Notes under the pieces: model-generated | The model's input: the letters and a program-made list of their open reading frames with translations, nothing else | The model's database searches: none | Told to the model about the DNA's origin: nothing | Translations under genes and position numbers: made by a program | From: CAZZEX01 sp964653285 | GTDB taxonomy: Bacteria > Chloroflexota > Anaerolineae > B4-G1 | Length of the DNA: 48,010 nt | Reading direction: 5' to 3' | Assembly (NCBI GenBank): GCA_964653285.1 | Contig: CAZZEX010000029.1 | Coordinates: forward strand, 1-48,010 | Shown here: in pieces, positions 34,557 through 42,746 of the stretch | Numbering within the stretch: position 1 is the stretch's first letter | How the letters are laid out: every line of letters begins with the position of its first letter

Positions 34557-34566
34557 GTCTGCGTTT

Positions 34567-34765
34567 AGCATGCTCCCGGCTACTCCGGATGGGGGCCGAA
34601 CCGGTGATATGTCGTCCATGCCGCTCACGATCGCGTGCGTGCGGGAACCTCCGATCTCGTTCAACGGGAGCATAGGGTGAGAGCGGGTTGCAGCGCCTGC
34701 GACAGGTCATTGAGACCTACTTCCGGAAGGGCAGGTTCCACCTTCATATCAACATTGTGGATGCT
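34567..34765 (+). pseudogene. Remnant of a glycyl radical enzyme (PFL-like)
   Basis: Two + strand pieces in different frames. 34567-34680 reads SMLPATPDGGRTGDMSSMPL followed by TIACVREPP, like the ATPDGR.AGEP segment of pyruvate formate-lyase-like enzymes. 34676-34765 reads ESGLQRLRQVIETYF followed by RKGRFHLHINIVDA, like the L..li.tYF..gG.H.qfNvvd segment further on. The spacing between them is much too short and the frame is shifted; the glycyl-radical loop itself is absent. Such enzymes include propanediol and other diol dehydratases, so a fermentative step may have been lost from this island. Family call from pattern memory. Confidence 0.5.
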
Positions 34766-34805
34766 TACCCCAATGGCAACATGGTACCAACGGAGGTAAA
34801 GGGAG

Positions 34806-35612
34806 ATGGGCAAGATTGACAATGCAGTGGCGCTCGTGACCGGTGCAGGCCGGGGAATTGGTCGGGCCATAGCACTCCGTTTGGCGCGCGAGGATGCAGA
34901 CGTTGCGCTGCTCGATGTGGATAGCGACGCTGTGGAATCTGTCGCCTCCGAGGTACATGCCCTGGGTTCTCGTGCGATGACGTTGGTGGTTGACTTGTAC
35001 AACGTGTCATCTATCCCGTCAGCCATTGAACGAGTCGTCAAGGCTTGGGGGTGTCTGGATGTGCTCGTCAACAATGCTGGCATTATCCGCATCACGCCAC
35101 TATTCGACGTAACTGAGGCTGAATGGGATCAGGTGTTGGACCTCAACCTCAAATCCACGTTTTTCTGCCTTCAGGCTGCTGCGCGGGTAATGGTCACTCA
35201 GAACCGAGGTCGCATTGTCAACATCGCTTCAATTTCAGGACTTGGTGGCCGGCCTGACCATGCGCACTATGCCGCATCTAAAGCGGGGGTCATCAATCTG
35301 ACTTGCTCGGCGGCACTGGCACTGGCCTCCCATGGGATCACGGTTAATGCAATCTGTCCTGGAGTTGTGGACACTCCCCTGACGAGGGACTTGCACAAAG
35401 TCCGAGGCGCGTTGGCGGGATTGTCCGGGGAGGAATCTCTGGCGCGAATGATCCAGCGCATACCACTTGGGCGCATCGCAACTCCAGATGATGTAGCCGC
35501 AGCGGTCACTTTTTTGGTTTCTGATGATGCCGGTTACATCACCGGGCAGGTGCTCTGCGTGGAAGGCGGAATGCGGCTCGCATCTTGTTTACCTGTGATG
35601 AGCAACAGGTAA
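34806..35612 (+). CDS. SDR-family oxidoreductase
   Basis: 268 residues from ATG 34806, with ggaggtaaaggg upstream. SDR motifs: TGAGRGIG (12-19), NNAG (89-92), S142, Y155 and K159, and the ending GQVLCVEGGMRL. It resembles 3-oxoacyl-ACP reductase/glucose dehydrogenase-type SDRs and is distinct from the two other SDRs in the window. It lies just after the IS/glycyl-radical debris and before a gene-poor gap, so it may be a remnant of a different operon. Substrate unknown; a polyol or sugar is likely from context. Confidence 0.87.
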   Translation: MGKIDNAVALVTGAGRGIGRAIALRLAREDADVALLDVDSDAVESVASEVHALGSRAMTLVVDLYNVSSIPSAIERVVKAWGCLDVLVNNAGIIRITPLFDVTEAEWDQVLDLNLKSTFFCLQAAARVMVTQNRGRIVNIASISGLGGRPDHAHYAASKAGVINLTCSAALALASHGITVNAICPGVVDTPLTRDLHKVRGALAGLSGEESLARMIQRIPLGRIATPDDVAAAVTFLVSDDAGYITGQVLCVEGGMRLASCLPVMSNR

Positions 35613-36018
35613 CGACCAATTGTCCAACGTGGGCGATCGGTGTGTCTCGTTTGGAGAAGGCAGGCATCGTTTGACTGCAACCTGACTCAGGGCAGCCCGG
35701 TAGAGGGCGTCGTGTTTTTTTCACGTTGCTAACTGCTCGAGTTTAGGCAAACCGATACACGCTCGGTTGCTGCCGAGCGGCGGCCTGCACTTTGAAACTG
35801 AACAGGGACGCCCTTCAGCCCGTTTTGGGGCGGCTGGGCAGGGGTTTCAATCTGTACGGAACCCCTGTTGTACCCGCTGGGGAGTCAGAGCAGCCTGGGG
35901 CCGATGCCAGGGCAGGGGGCGGTCCTAGACTGCCTCTCGTCCCAGGAAGAGCATCCATTGGGCCAGATCCACCAACGCCACTCAACGGTCACATCGCTAA
36001 TCAGAGGAGAAAGTCGCT
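35613..36018. other. Gene-poor gap of about 400 bases
   Basis: No convincing gene was found. Short open frames (for example 35792-36055) show no family pattern and overlap the next gene. A 7-bp hairpin CGCTCGG/CCGAGCG lies at 35760-35779, and a CGTG-T7-CACG hairpin around 35711-35725 could serve as a transcript end for the SDR gene. The last 20 bases (agaggagaaagtcgct) are the leader shared with the broken UroD-like head at 17408. Confidence 0.5.
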
Positions 36019-37161
36019 ATGCTCAGTCCCCGCGAGCGCGTTCTGTGCGCGCTGAACCACGAAGAACCAGATCGCGTGCCGATCTTCTTCGGTACGTCCG
36101 GCGTGACTACGATGCTTGCCCCGGCATACAAACGATTCAAGGCTTATTTGGAAATCCCCGAAGGGGAGGTGCAACTCCTTTCCCAATCTTTCCAGTATGT
36201 CCGACTTGATGAGGAGGTGATGCTTCGCTTTGGCTCCGATGGCCGCCCCCTGCTTCCAGGCGCGGCGCCCTCCCCCCTGCGTCGGCAAAAATCCGACAAT
36301 TGCTTCGTTGATGAGTGGGGTATAGAATATGAAAGGAGAGCAAGTTCCCCTTACTACGAATACGCGGTTTATCCGCTGCGAGATGCCACGGTTGACGATC
36401 TGGATAAATACCCCTGGCCTGCCTTCTCGCATCCAGGTCGCTTCACGGGACTGGCGGAAGAAGCACGCGCGGTGCAAGCGGCCGGGTACGCTACTGTGCT
36501 CATGAGTGGTATATCTCCGTTCGAGCAAGCCCAGGGCCTGCGCGGCATAGACACATTTCTCGCCGATCTCATCCTGAACCCCGAGTTTGCTTCTGCTCTC
36601 CTACGCAGGCTCACCGACTTAACACTCGCCGGCGCCCTGACAGCCCTGGAACAGGTCGGGGAATACGTGGACGTGTTCCTCATGGGAGATGACCTGGGAT
36701 CGCAGCAGGCTCCCCTCATATCACCCAAAATGTACCGCAGGATGATCAAGCCGTACCATGCCAAGCTGATTGCTGCCATCAAGAGCAAGACCAAAGCCAA
36801 GGTATTCTTCCATTCTGATGGCAATATATACCCCTTGATAGGCGACCTGATTGACGCCGGCGTGGATATTCTCAACCCGGTGCAGGTTTCAGCACAAGAC
36901 ATGGGGGACACAGCACGTTTGAAACGCGAGTTTGGGAACCATCTCTCGTTCAATGGAGCCATTGATACACAATGGGTCTTGCCGCATGGCACGCCGGATG
37001 ACGTGCGGCAGGAAGTGCGCCGCCGAATCAAGGACCTGGGCCCAGGTGGGGGATATGTCTGCTCTGCTGTGCACTGTATCCAACCCGACGTGCCGCCGGA
37101 AAATGTGTGCGCGATGTTTGAAGAAGCAGCCATAGCCGGGCAATATCCACTCCGGCTGTAG
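36019..37161 (+). CDS. UroD-like protein with altered zinc motif
   Basis: 380 residues. Family head RERVLCALNHEEPDRVP (5-21), FGSDGRP (71-77), the GDDLGSQQAPLISP strand, and the typical end GGYVCSAVHCIQPDVPPENV. Where relatives have H-x-C-G, this one has H265-S-D267-G, so the zinc thiolate is lost and aspartate takes its place. Either the metal site has changed or the enzyme does not activate a thiol (inference). Its start region is duplicated in the debris at 17408-17551. The closest intact relative here is 5819-6967. Confidence 0.86.
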   Translation: MLSPRERVLCALNHEEPDRVPIFFGTSGVTTMLAPAYKRFKAYLEIPEGEVQLLSQSFQYVRLDEEVMLRFGSDGRPLLPGAAPSPLRRQKSDNCFVDEWGIEYERRASSPYYEYAVYPLRDATVDDLDKYPWPAFSHPGRFTGLAEEARAVQAAGYATVLMSGISPFEQAQGLRGIDTFLADLILNPEFASALLRRLTDLTLAGALTALEQVGEYVDVFLMGDDLGSQQAPLISPKMYRRMIKPYHAKLIAAIKSKTKAKVFFHSDGNIYPLIGDLIDAGVDILNPVQVSAQDMGDTARLKREFGNHLSFNGAIDTQWVLPHGTPDDVRQEVRRRIKDLGPGGGYVCSAVHCIQPDVPPENVCAMFEEAAIAGQYPLRL

Positions 37162-37199
37162 ATGGGCAAGAAACGGACGAAATTGACGAAAGGGAGCAA

Positions 37200-37286
37200 A
37201 TGCAACTTTATGGTCGAAATTGGACCCGACGCGAATTAGAAGCATGCGTCGGACGGTTGGAACAGATTGGAGGTGTTCGTCCATGA
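37200..37286 (+). pseudogene. 28-codon N-terminal remnant of a DUF4432-type aldose epimerase, coupled to the next gene
   Basis: A mini-ORF from ATG 37200 (site gaaaggga upstream) reads MQLYGRNWTRRELE followed by ACVGRLEQIGGVRP, the opening I associate with DUF4432 galactose-mutarotase-like proteins. It ends with a TGA (37284-37286) that overlaps the ATG of the lyxose isomerase gene. The rest of the parent gene is gone, but its start now works, or could work, as a short upstream reading frame coupling translation to the isomerase. Confidence 0.55.
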
Positions 37287-37984
37287 AACGCTCACAAGTT
37301 AATGCCATTATACGCAATGCCGATGCTTTCCTCAAAGAACACAGATTCCATCTGCCCCCCTTTGCTTACTGGACGCCGGACGATTGGGCCACCAAGGGCG
37401 ACGAGGTGCGTGAGATCGTTGACCGCCGGCTTGGGTGGGACATCACCGATTTTGGACAGGGTGATTTTGAGAAGTCTGGTTTATTCCTGTTCACCCTTCG
37501 TAACGGCTCCCCAGAAAACTTGAAGACAGGGCAAGGCAAACTCTATGCTGAGAAAATAATGATCGTTGACGCCGACCAGGTGACTCCTATGCACTTCCAC
37601 TGGTCCAAAACAGAGGATATCATCAACCGGGGCGGTGGCAAGCTGGTCATCCAGTTGTATAACTCAACCGAAGATGAAGGCCTGGCGGACACCGATGTGA
37701 CTGTGAGCATGGATGGGGTCAAGCGCACGGTGAAGGCTGGCGACACCGTGGTCCTAAGCCCAGGCGAGAGCATTACCCTGCCGTCCTATTGCTACCACAA
37801 GTTCTGGGGGGCCGAGAGTTGCGTCCTGGTGGGCGAGGTGTCCCTGGTGAACGACGACAATACTGACAATCGTTTCTATGAACCGGTCGGGCGTTTTCCT
37901 GAGATTGAGGAAGATGAGCCGCCTCTATGCTTGTTGATCAACGACTATGATCAGTACTACCAGAACTATCAGCCTGGCCAATGA
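37283..37984 (+). CDS. D-lyxose isomerase
   Basis: 233 residues from ATG 37283, after ggaggtg at 37269-37275. Cupin-fold ketol isomerase with metal ligands H104 and H106 (TPMHFHWSKTEDI), E111 and H172 (YCYHKFWG). The length and the GRFPEIEEDEPPLCLLINDY end match the D-lyxose isomerase family, which interconverts D-lyxose/D-xylulose and often D-mannose/D-fructose. Upstream coupling to a short remnant ORF is noted separately. The FGGY kinase at 38996 could phosphorylate the ketose product (inference). Confidence 0.92.
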   Translation: MKRSQVNAIIRNADAFLKEHRFHLPPFAYWTPDDWATKGDEVREIVDRRLGWDITDFGQGDFEKSGLFLFTLRNGSPENLKTGQGKLYAEKIMIVDADQVTPMHFHWSKTEDIINRGGGKLVIQLYNSTEDEGLADTDVTVSMDGVKRTVKAGDTVVLSPGESITLPSYCYHKFWGAESCVLVGEVSLVNDDNTDNRFYEPVGRFPEIEEDEPPLCLLINDYDQYYQNYQPGQ

Positions 37985-38044
37985 CCGGCCTGCTAATCAC
38001 CTAATAAATTGCCTAACACAACCACTCACTAAGGAGAATATGCG

Positions 38045-38947
38045 ATGCCATTGCTAGAGGGCCCAGTTCCTGCGCTGGTAACTCCCTTTACCAAAGACAA
38101 TGAAGTGAACGTCCAGTTGCTCCAAGAGTTGGTCGAATGGCAGCTCGCTCAAAAGGCCGGGGGCTTCTTTGTGACCGGCAGCTCGGGTGAAGGCTTCTTG
38201 ATGTCAATCCCGGAGCGGCAGTTGGTGGTCGAGACCGTGATCAAGCAGGTGCGGGGACGGGTCCCCGTGGTGGTTCAGGTGGGCGCTCTGGCAACGCAGG
38301 ACGCTGTAGCGTTGGCCGAGGGAGCCGCTGCTGCCGGCGCCGACGGTGTAGGCACAGTGCCCCCGTTCTACTACCGGGCGGACTACGAAGGGATCAAGCA
38401 GCACTTTGCCGCTATAGGAGCGGCATCTGACTTACCCCTATACCTCTATAACATCCCAGTGACGACCGGTGTTCTGATCACCGCGGCCCAATTTGGCCGA
38501 TTGATCGAGGATGTTCCTGCCCTGGCTGGGATGAAGTACACAGCACACAATCTCTTCAACATGCAACAAATTATAGAGTTAGGCGACGGCAGGCTGAACA
38601 TCTTGTCAGGCCTCGACGAGATATTCCTCCCGGCCCTGGCGATAGGCGTGGATGGGGCTATTGGTACTACTTTCAACTATATGTGTCTGCAGTTCCATCA
38701 AATCTACCAGGCCTTCAAGGCTGGTGACATGGCGCGGGCACGCGAGATCCAGTCAACAGTCAACCGCGTGATTACCGTGGTAACAAGTTTCGGCACCCTG
38801 GCCGCCCTCAACAAGGCGCCTTTGAGATTTCTGGGCTTCGACATTGACGATGGACGGGCCCCGATTCGACCTCTCACAGGCGAGGAGCGCGAAAAAATTA
38901 AGGCGGATCTGGAAGCAGCGGGCTTTTTTGACCTGGAGCGCAATTGA
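38045..38947 (+). CDS. DapA-family aldolase (N-acetylneuraminate lyase / 2-keto-3-deoxy acid type)
   Basis: 300 residues, start at ATG 38045 with aaggag upstream. Schiff-base lysine K164 (GMKYTAHNLFNMQQI), tyrosine Y135 (LYNIP) and GSSGEGF (45-51) are present. The GSSGEGFLMS loop and KYTAHNLF stretch are closer to N-acetylneuraminate lyase and sugar-acid aldolases than to dihydrodipicolinate synthase. It would split a 2-keto-3-deoxy acid into pyruvate and an aldehyde. It is the fifth aldolase or lyase scaffold in the island. Biosynthetic DapA function is unlikely by context. Confidence 0.9.
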   Translation: MPLLEGPVPALVTPFTKDNEVNVQLLQELVEWQLAQKAGGFFVTGSSGEGFLMSIPERQLVVETVIKQVRGRVPVVVQVGALATQDAVALAEGAAAAGADGVGTVPPFYYRADYEGIKQHFAAIGAASDLPLYLYNIPVTTGVLITAAQFGRLIEDVPALAGMKYTAHNLFNMQQIIELGDGRLNILSGLDEIFLPALAIGVDGAIGTTFNYMCLQFHQIYQAFKAGDMARAREIQSTVNRVITVVTSFGTLAALNKAPLRFLGFDIDDGRAPIRPLTGEEREKIKADLEAAGFFDLERN

Positions 38948-38995
38948 TTTCTTGGGTACTACCACAGGTTGGACAATCAATAAAAGAGCCTCAAA

Positions 38996-40411
38996 ATGAT
39001 GAGTTTTCTACTGGTAGATTTTGGAACGACGAGCATCAAGACTGCTATTGCCGATCTGGATACGGGGACATTCTCACACATACGAAGCCATCCATCAGTA
39101 ACCAGTTGCGCAAAAATCCCGGGCCACCACGAAATTCCGCCGTCGTCTCTACAGGAAAGGTTTCTTTCTATTTCCGATCTTTACCTCAATCAACTCGAGG
39201 TTCGATTTGAAGGGATTGTGGTTTGTAGTGAGCAGAATGGGTTTGTCGCACTGAACAGAGAGAATGTGCCTATTACGAACTACATTAGTTGGAAGGATGA
39301 GCGCTCGCTGGAGCCAGTCAATGGCATAGACACATTTTCTCTTTTAACGGGCGAGTTGGGGGACAGGTTTAAGCACATTACTGGATGGCGTCCCGGGCCT
39401 GGCCTGCCGATTATGAATGCGACCCATTTAGCCAGGTTATCGCTGCTTGAATCACCATGCAAGATCGTGTCATTGCCCGAATGGCTTTCACTGTGTTGCG
39501 ATGATTCGAACGACATAGTTCACGACACCATGCTCCATGGTCTGGGCTTCTACGATGTGCGCAAAAAGGAGACATCAGATGAACTGACAAAGACAGTCGA
39601 GGAACTGACCGGTGTGAAGTTCACTTTCAACCACGTAGCACCGAGCGGAAATATTTCCGGCTATTGGCACAATCACACGAAGAAAGTTCCCATTTACGTA
39701 GGAATTGGAGACCATCAGTGTTCCGTATTAGGGGCTTGTAACGTGCCGCGTGAGACTATATCAGTGAACATAGGAACAGGCTCCCAGGTTGCGATCATTG
39801 ACCCAGAAGTAACGCCTGCGGAAGCCGAATTGAGGCCATACTTTGACTCCAGCATACTGGCTGCCGTAACTCGTATTCCGGCCGGCCGCGTTCTCGCCAG
39901 TTACGTTGGGTTTCTGGAGAACATCTGCAAGAGCGCTACAGGCAAAGAAGCAGACTTCTGGCACATGTTACAGGAAATTGATGAAGCCGACATTTCCAAC
40001 GCAACCTGGGACTTCGACCTGGGTATTTTCTCCAGTGCCTGGAATTATCAGGGAGGAGGAAAAATATCAAACATCCTCGAAGGCTCCTTAACGTTGAAGA
40101 ACTACCTCTCTTCTCTCCTGAGGGCCTTTGGGCAGCAATACCTGGAGGTCATGAGACTTTTTGACCCTGGGCATAGAATAGGCCGCTGCATACTGAGTGG
40201 GGGCGTGCCAAGAAGAATGCCAGTGCTCCATAGAATCATTTCGAATCTTTCGGGCTATGAGACATTGCCGGCTTGCGAGATTGACGAATCCTTGATCGGC
40301 CTGCGCACCATAGCGCTGGTTTCAGCAAATCGGGCACAAAGTTGCCTGGATGCACAAGGAATATATGGCAGAAGTTGTTCTGTTCGCCAAGACGACTGTT
40401 CTTGTCTCTAG
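38996..40411 (+). CDS. FGGY-family carbohydrate kinase
   Basis: 471 residues; ATG at 38996 or 38999. The N-terminal phosphate loop DFGTTSIKTA (8-17), catalytic D239 in GIGDHQCSVLGA, the ATP-site NIGTGSQ (258-264) and LSGGVPRRMP near the end define the family. Sequence is far from classical xylulokinase or glycerol kinase; GDHQ with a short C-terminal part is seen in sedoheptulokinase-like members. By eye the gene is more AT-rich than its neighbours, hinting at separate origin. The substrate is likely a ketose, for example from the lyxose isomerase. Confidence 0.87.
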   Translation: MMSFLLVDFGTTSIKTAIADLDTGTFSHIRSHPSVTSCAKIPGHHEIPPSSLQERFLSISDLYLNQLEVRFEGIVVCSEQNGFVALNRENVPITNYISWKDERSLEPVNGIDTFSLLTGELGDRFKHITGWRPGPGLPIMNATHLARLSLLESPCKIVSLPEWLSLCCDDSNDIVHDTMLHGLGFYDVRKKETSDELTKTVEELTGVKFTFNHVAPSGNISGYWHNHTKKVPIYVGIGDHQCSVLGACNVPRETISVNIGTGSQVAIIDPEVTPAEAELRPYFDSSILAAVTRIPAGRVLASYVGFLENICKSATGKEADFWHMLQEIDEADISNATWDFDLGIFSSAWNYQGGGKISNILEGSLTLKNYLSSLLRAFGQQYLEVMRLFDPGHRIGRCILSGGVPRRMPVLHRIISNLSGYETLPACEIDESLIGLRTIALVSANRAQSCLDAQGIYGRSCSVRQDDCSCL

Positions 40412-40459
40412 AAACACACAATTCCATTACCCTGGAAAAGCAAGATTAGGAGATGCATA

Positions 40460-41635
40460 ATGAGCGAGATGAGCGAGTTCACCGAATGGCGCGGTTTTGA
40501 TCTGACCGCACGATGCGCCAAGATCGAGCGGGCCTTCAACCGGGCCGAAATCACTTCACCGGAAGACGTGCCTATTCTGGTCAATACCCCCTGTTACTTT
40601 GCTTTCGGTACCAACGACAAGCCGGAGGACTATTTTACCAACCCCGCCAGTATGGTCGAGTACCAGGCTTCTGGCTACGAAAAGCACCTGGCTGCAGTCA
40701 ACGACGACTATGTACCGTACTTTATGCCCTGGTTTGGCACCGGTGTGTTGGCCTCGGCCTTTGGCTGCGAGATCCGAACCTCACCCGGGCCTGGTAACGA
40801 CCCGGCCGTGGCGGGCACTTGCGTGACCTCCCTCGCCGACGCTGCCCACCTCAAGATGCCCGATCCCTACGAGGATGGTTGGATGCCCCGGGTACTTGAC
40901 GCCATAGACTACGCCCGCGCCAACAGCGACCTGCCTGTCGGCCTGACCGACATGCAGGGTCCTCTCGACACCCTGGGACTGATGTGTGGGCAGGCGCAGC
41001 TCTACATGTGGATGTACGACGAGGCGAAGATGGTCCACGAGTTGTTCGACCTGGTAACCGAGGCCTTTATCGAATGGGTGAAAGTACAAAAGGAACACAT
41101 AGGCGAACCGTTGGATCGGAGCAACGGGCTGCAGGGTGTTGGAGCGTCCAGCATCGGCGTCTGGGAATCGGACGACGACATGGTGATGATCGGTCCCGAC
41201 ATGTACAGGGAATTCGTGGTGCCCTACCTGTCACGCATTTTCGAAACTTTTGGCGGTGGCAGTGTCCACTTCTGTGGCAAAGGGTATCAGCATTTGGACA
41301 ACATCCTTCAGATCAAGAACGCCCGGGTCGTCAACAACTCGCCGATGGGGAACTTCGAGGCATTTGGCGAATTCAAGAGGGGCCTGGGCGACCGAGTGAC
41401 CCTACAGATACAGGATGCCGCCCCCATAGATGTGGAAGGCTACTACACCCGGCTCTTTGCGGAGATAGACGACTTCCGTGGGGTGATGCTCGCCAACTTT
41501 GTTTGCGATTCGATCGGTATGGACGAGGAGGGTGGTTACGTTCCTGTTGAGTGGGACCCTTTCGAGACGGCGAATCGCATTGTGGCGGTCACCCGCGAGT
41601 GCGTGGGCAAGAAACTGGAAGGGGAGTGCAGATGA
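40460..41635 (+). CDS. UroD-like methyltransferase, divergent
   Basis: 391 residues from ATG 40460, with taggag upstream. The N-terminus lacks the usual RERxxxALxxxxPDRVP head and instead begins with a charged segment. The putative zinc motif is H270-F-C272-GKG. Distinct segments such as GLTDMQGPLDTLG and MGNFEAFGEF set it apart from all other members here. The next gene starts within its stop codon (ATGA), so the two are translationally coupled. Its sugar-epimerase partner suggests action on a sugar-derived compound (inference). Confidence 0.8.
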   Translation: MSEMSEFTEWRGFDLTARCAKIERAFNRAEITSPEDVPILVNTPCYFAFGTNDKPEDYFTNPASMVEYQASGYEKHLAAVNDDYVPYFMPWFGTGVLASAFGCEIRTSPGPGNDPAVAGTCVTSLADAAHLKMPDPYEDGWMPRVLDAIDYARANSDLPVGLTDMQGPLDTLGLMCGQAQLYMWMYDEAKMVHELFDLVTEAFIEWVKVQKEHIGEPLDRSNGLQGVGASSIGVWESDDDMVMIGPDMYREFVVPYLSRIFETFGGGSVHFCGKGYQHLDNILQIKNARVVNNSPMGNFEAFGEFKRGLGDRVTLQIQDAAPIDVEGYYTRLFAEIDDFRGVMLANFVCDSIGMDEEGGYVPVEWDPFETANRIVAVTRECVGKKLEGECR

Positions 41636-42624
41636 ACGTGAAAATCTATGAATCCCAATACAAGGATCAAGAGGCTGTCTCCATGGAATCGGAGACCATC
41701 CTGGCTCAGTTCCTTCCATCCATCGGGGCCAAAATGTGCTCACTTGTCTATAAGCCTTTGGGCTTCGAGCTGCTGGTCCAGAGGCCGGGTGAAAAGTATC
41801 TGCTTCAACCTTATGACGGGGACTACGTGGCTGGCGAATGTTCCGGTTTCGATGACATGTTCCCGAGCATAGACAAATGCTTCTATGAAAGTCATCCGTG
41901 GGAAGGGACAAAGATTCCTGACCATGGTGAGGTTTGGAGCATCCCGTGGGATCGCTCTGTAGAAAATGATCGGCTTCACTTCGCGACCTACGGGGTGAGG
42001 TTTCCGTACAGGCTCGAAAAGTGGGCATACTTCACCAGCAGTGCTATCCTGCGGATTGAATACCGGCTCACAAACCTCTCGAACTTCGATTTCGATTTCA
42101 TGTGGGCTGCACATACTATGTTCAATCTGGAAGAGGGAACAGAACTCGTCCTTCCGCCGGGGGTCAAGAGCATTGTTAGCACGGTGAGCCTTAGCGGTGC
42201 TTTGGGAAAGTATGGCGATGAGTTTGAATGGCCAGCCCTCAGGCTGTCGGACGGAACAGAAATGGATCTCCGCCGATTAAGACCAAAGAAGGCGAAGAAT
42301 GCTGATAAGTACTTTATCAAAGGTAAGATGCCAGAAGGCTGGTGTACGCTAAAGTATCATCAAAGCAACCTTACGTTAGCCTTGTCTTTCCCTGGGACAC
42401 AGGTTCCCTATCTGGCGATTCTACCCAACGAAGGTGGGTGGAAAGACCTCTACAACATCTTCCTAGAGCCCTGTACTGCATCCTTCGACCGGCTCGACGT
42501 GGCCCGGCTGCACGACGAGTTCTCGACTGTGAAAGCAAAATCAACCTATGATTGGCACTTGAACATCACGATTGCCGAGGGGACAGATTTCCGCCGTGTA
42601 AGTGAGGAAGGGCAATTGCGGTGA
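41632..42624 (+). CDS. Galactose-mutarotase-like (aldose 1-epimerase superfamily) protein with replaced C-terminus
   Basis: 330 residues from ATG 41632, overlapping the UroD-like stop. The beta-sandwich pattern includes WGIP/WSIPWDR, HTMFNLEEGTELVLPPG and WKDLYNIFLEPCTASFDRLD, as in aldose 1-epimerase relatives. The final residues QLR and the TGA stop are written by the first bases of a UroD-gene fragment (42613 onward), so the natural end was lost to recombination; how many residues are missing is unknown. Its N-terminal 41 codons are duplicated at 1468-1590. It may still be functional because the core strands are present. Confidence 0.8.
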   Translation: MNVKIYESQYKDQEAVSMESETILAQFLPSIGAKMCSLVYKPLGFELLVQRPGEKYLLQPYDGDYVAGECSGFDDMFPSIDKCFYESHPWEGTKIPDHGEVWSIPWDRSVENDRLHFATYGVRFPYRLEKWAYFTSSAILRIEYRLTNLSNFDFDFMWAAHTMFNLEEGTELVLPPGVKSIVSTVSLSGALGKYGDEFEWPALRLSDGTEMDLRRLRPKKAKNADKYFIKGKMPEGWCTLKYHQSNLTLALSFPGTQVPYLAILPNEGGWKDLYNIFLEPCTASFDRLDVARLHDEFSTVKAKSTYDWHLNITIAEGTDFRRVSEEGQLR

Positions 42625-42689
42625 CGCGGCGAAGATCATGCATCTCTACAATGACATGGAGATTGATTGCTGGGGCTATCTGACACCTC
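42613..42689 (+). pseudogene. 77-bp exact copy of an internal piece of the UroD-like gene at 1-1137
   Basis: All 77 bases equal 801-877. In frame they read NCGDAAKIMHLYND then MEIDCWGYLTP, the zinc-motif strand of the first UroD-like gene (the tandem sister at 1705 differs at several positions). The piece begins inside the last codons of the epimerase-like gene and supplies its stop codon. No other part of a UroD gene flanks it. Perfect identity implies a recent event or an assembly artefact. Confidence 0.93.
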
Positions 42690-42746
42690 ACCGCGCAGGA
42701 CTTGGCACGTAGGCTGCCAACAACCATGAAAGGAAAGAAAACACCT

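Noticed and set aside
35792..36055. Short + strand open frames in the 400-base gap
   Set aside because: Pro/Gly/Arg-rich, no motif, overlapping the start of the UroD-like gene at 36019.
1..37161. UroD-like genes as haem-biosynthetic HemE
   Set aside because: Seven diverged copies, H-x-C motifs and corrinoid neighbours do not fit a single-copy haem gene; no other haem genes are present.
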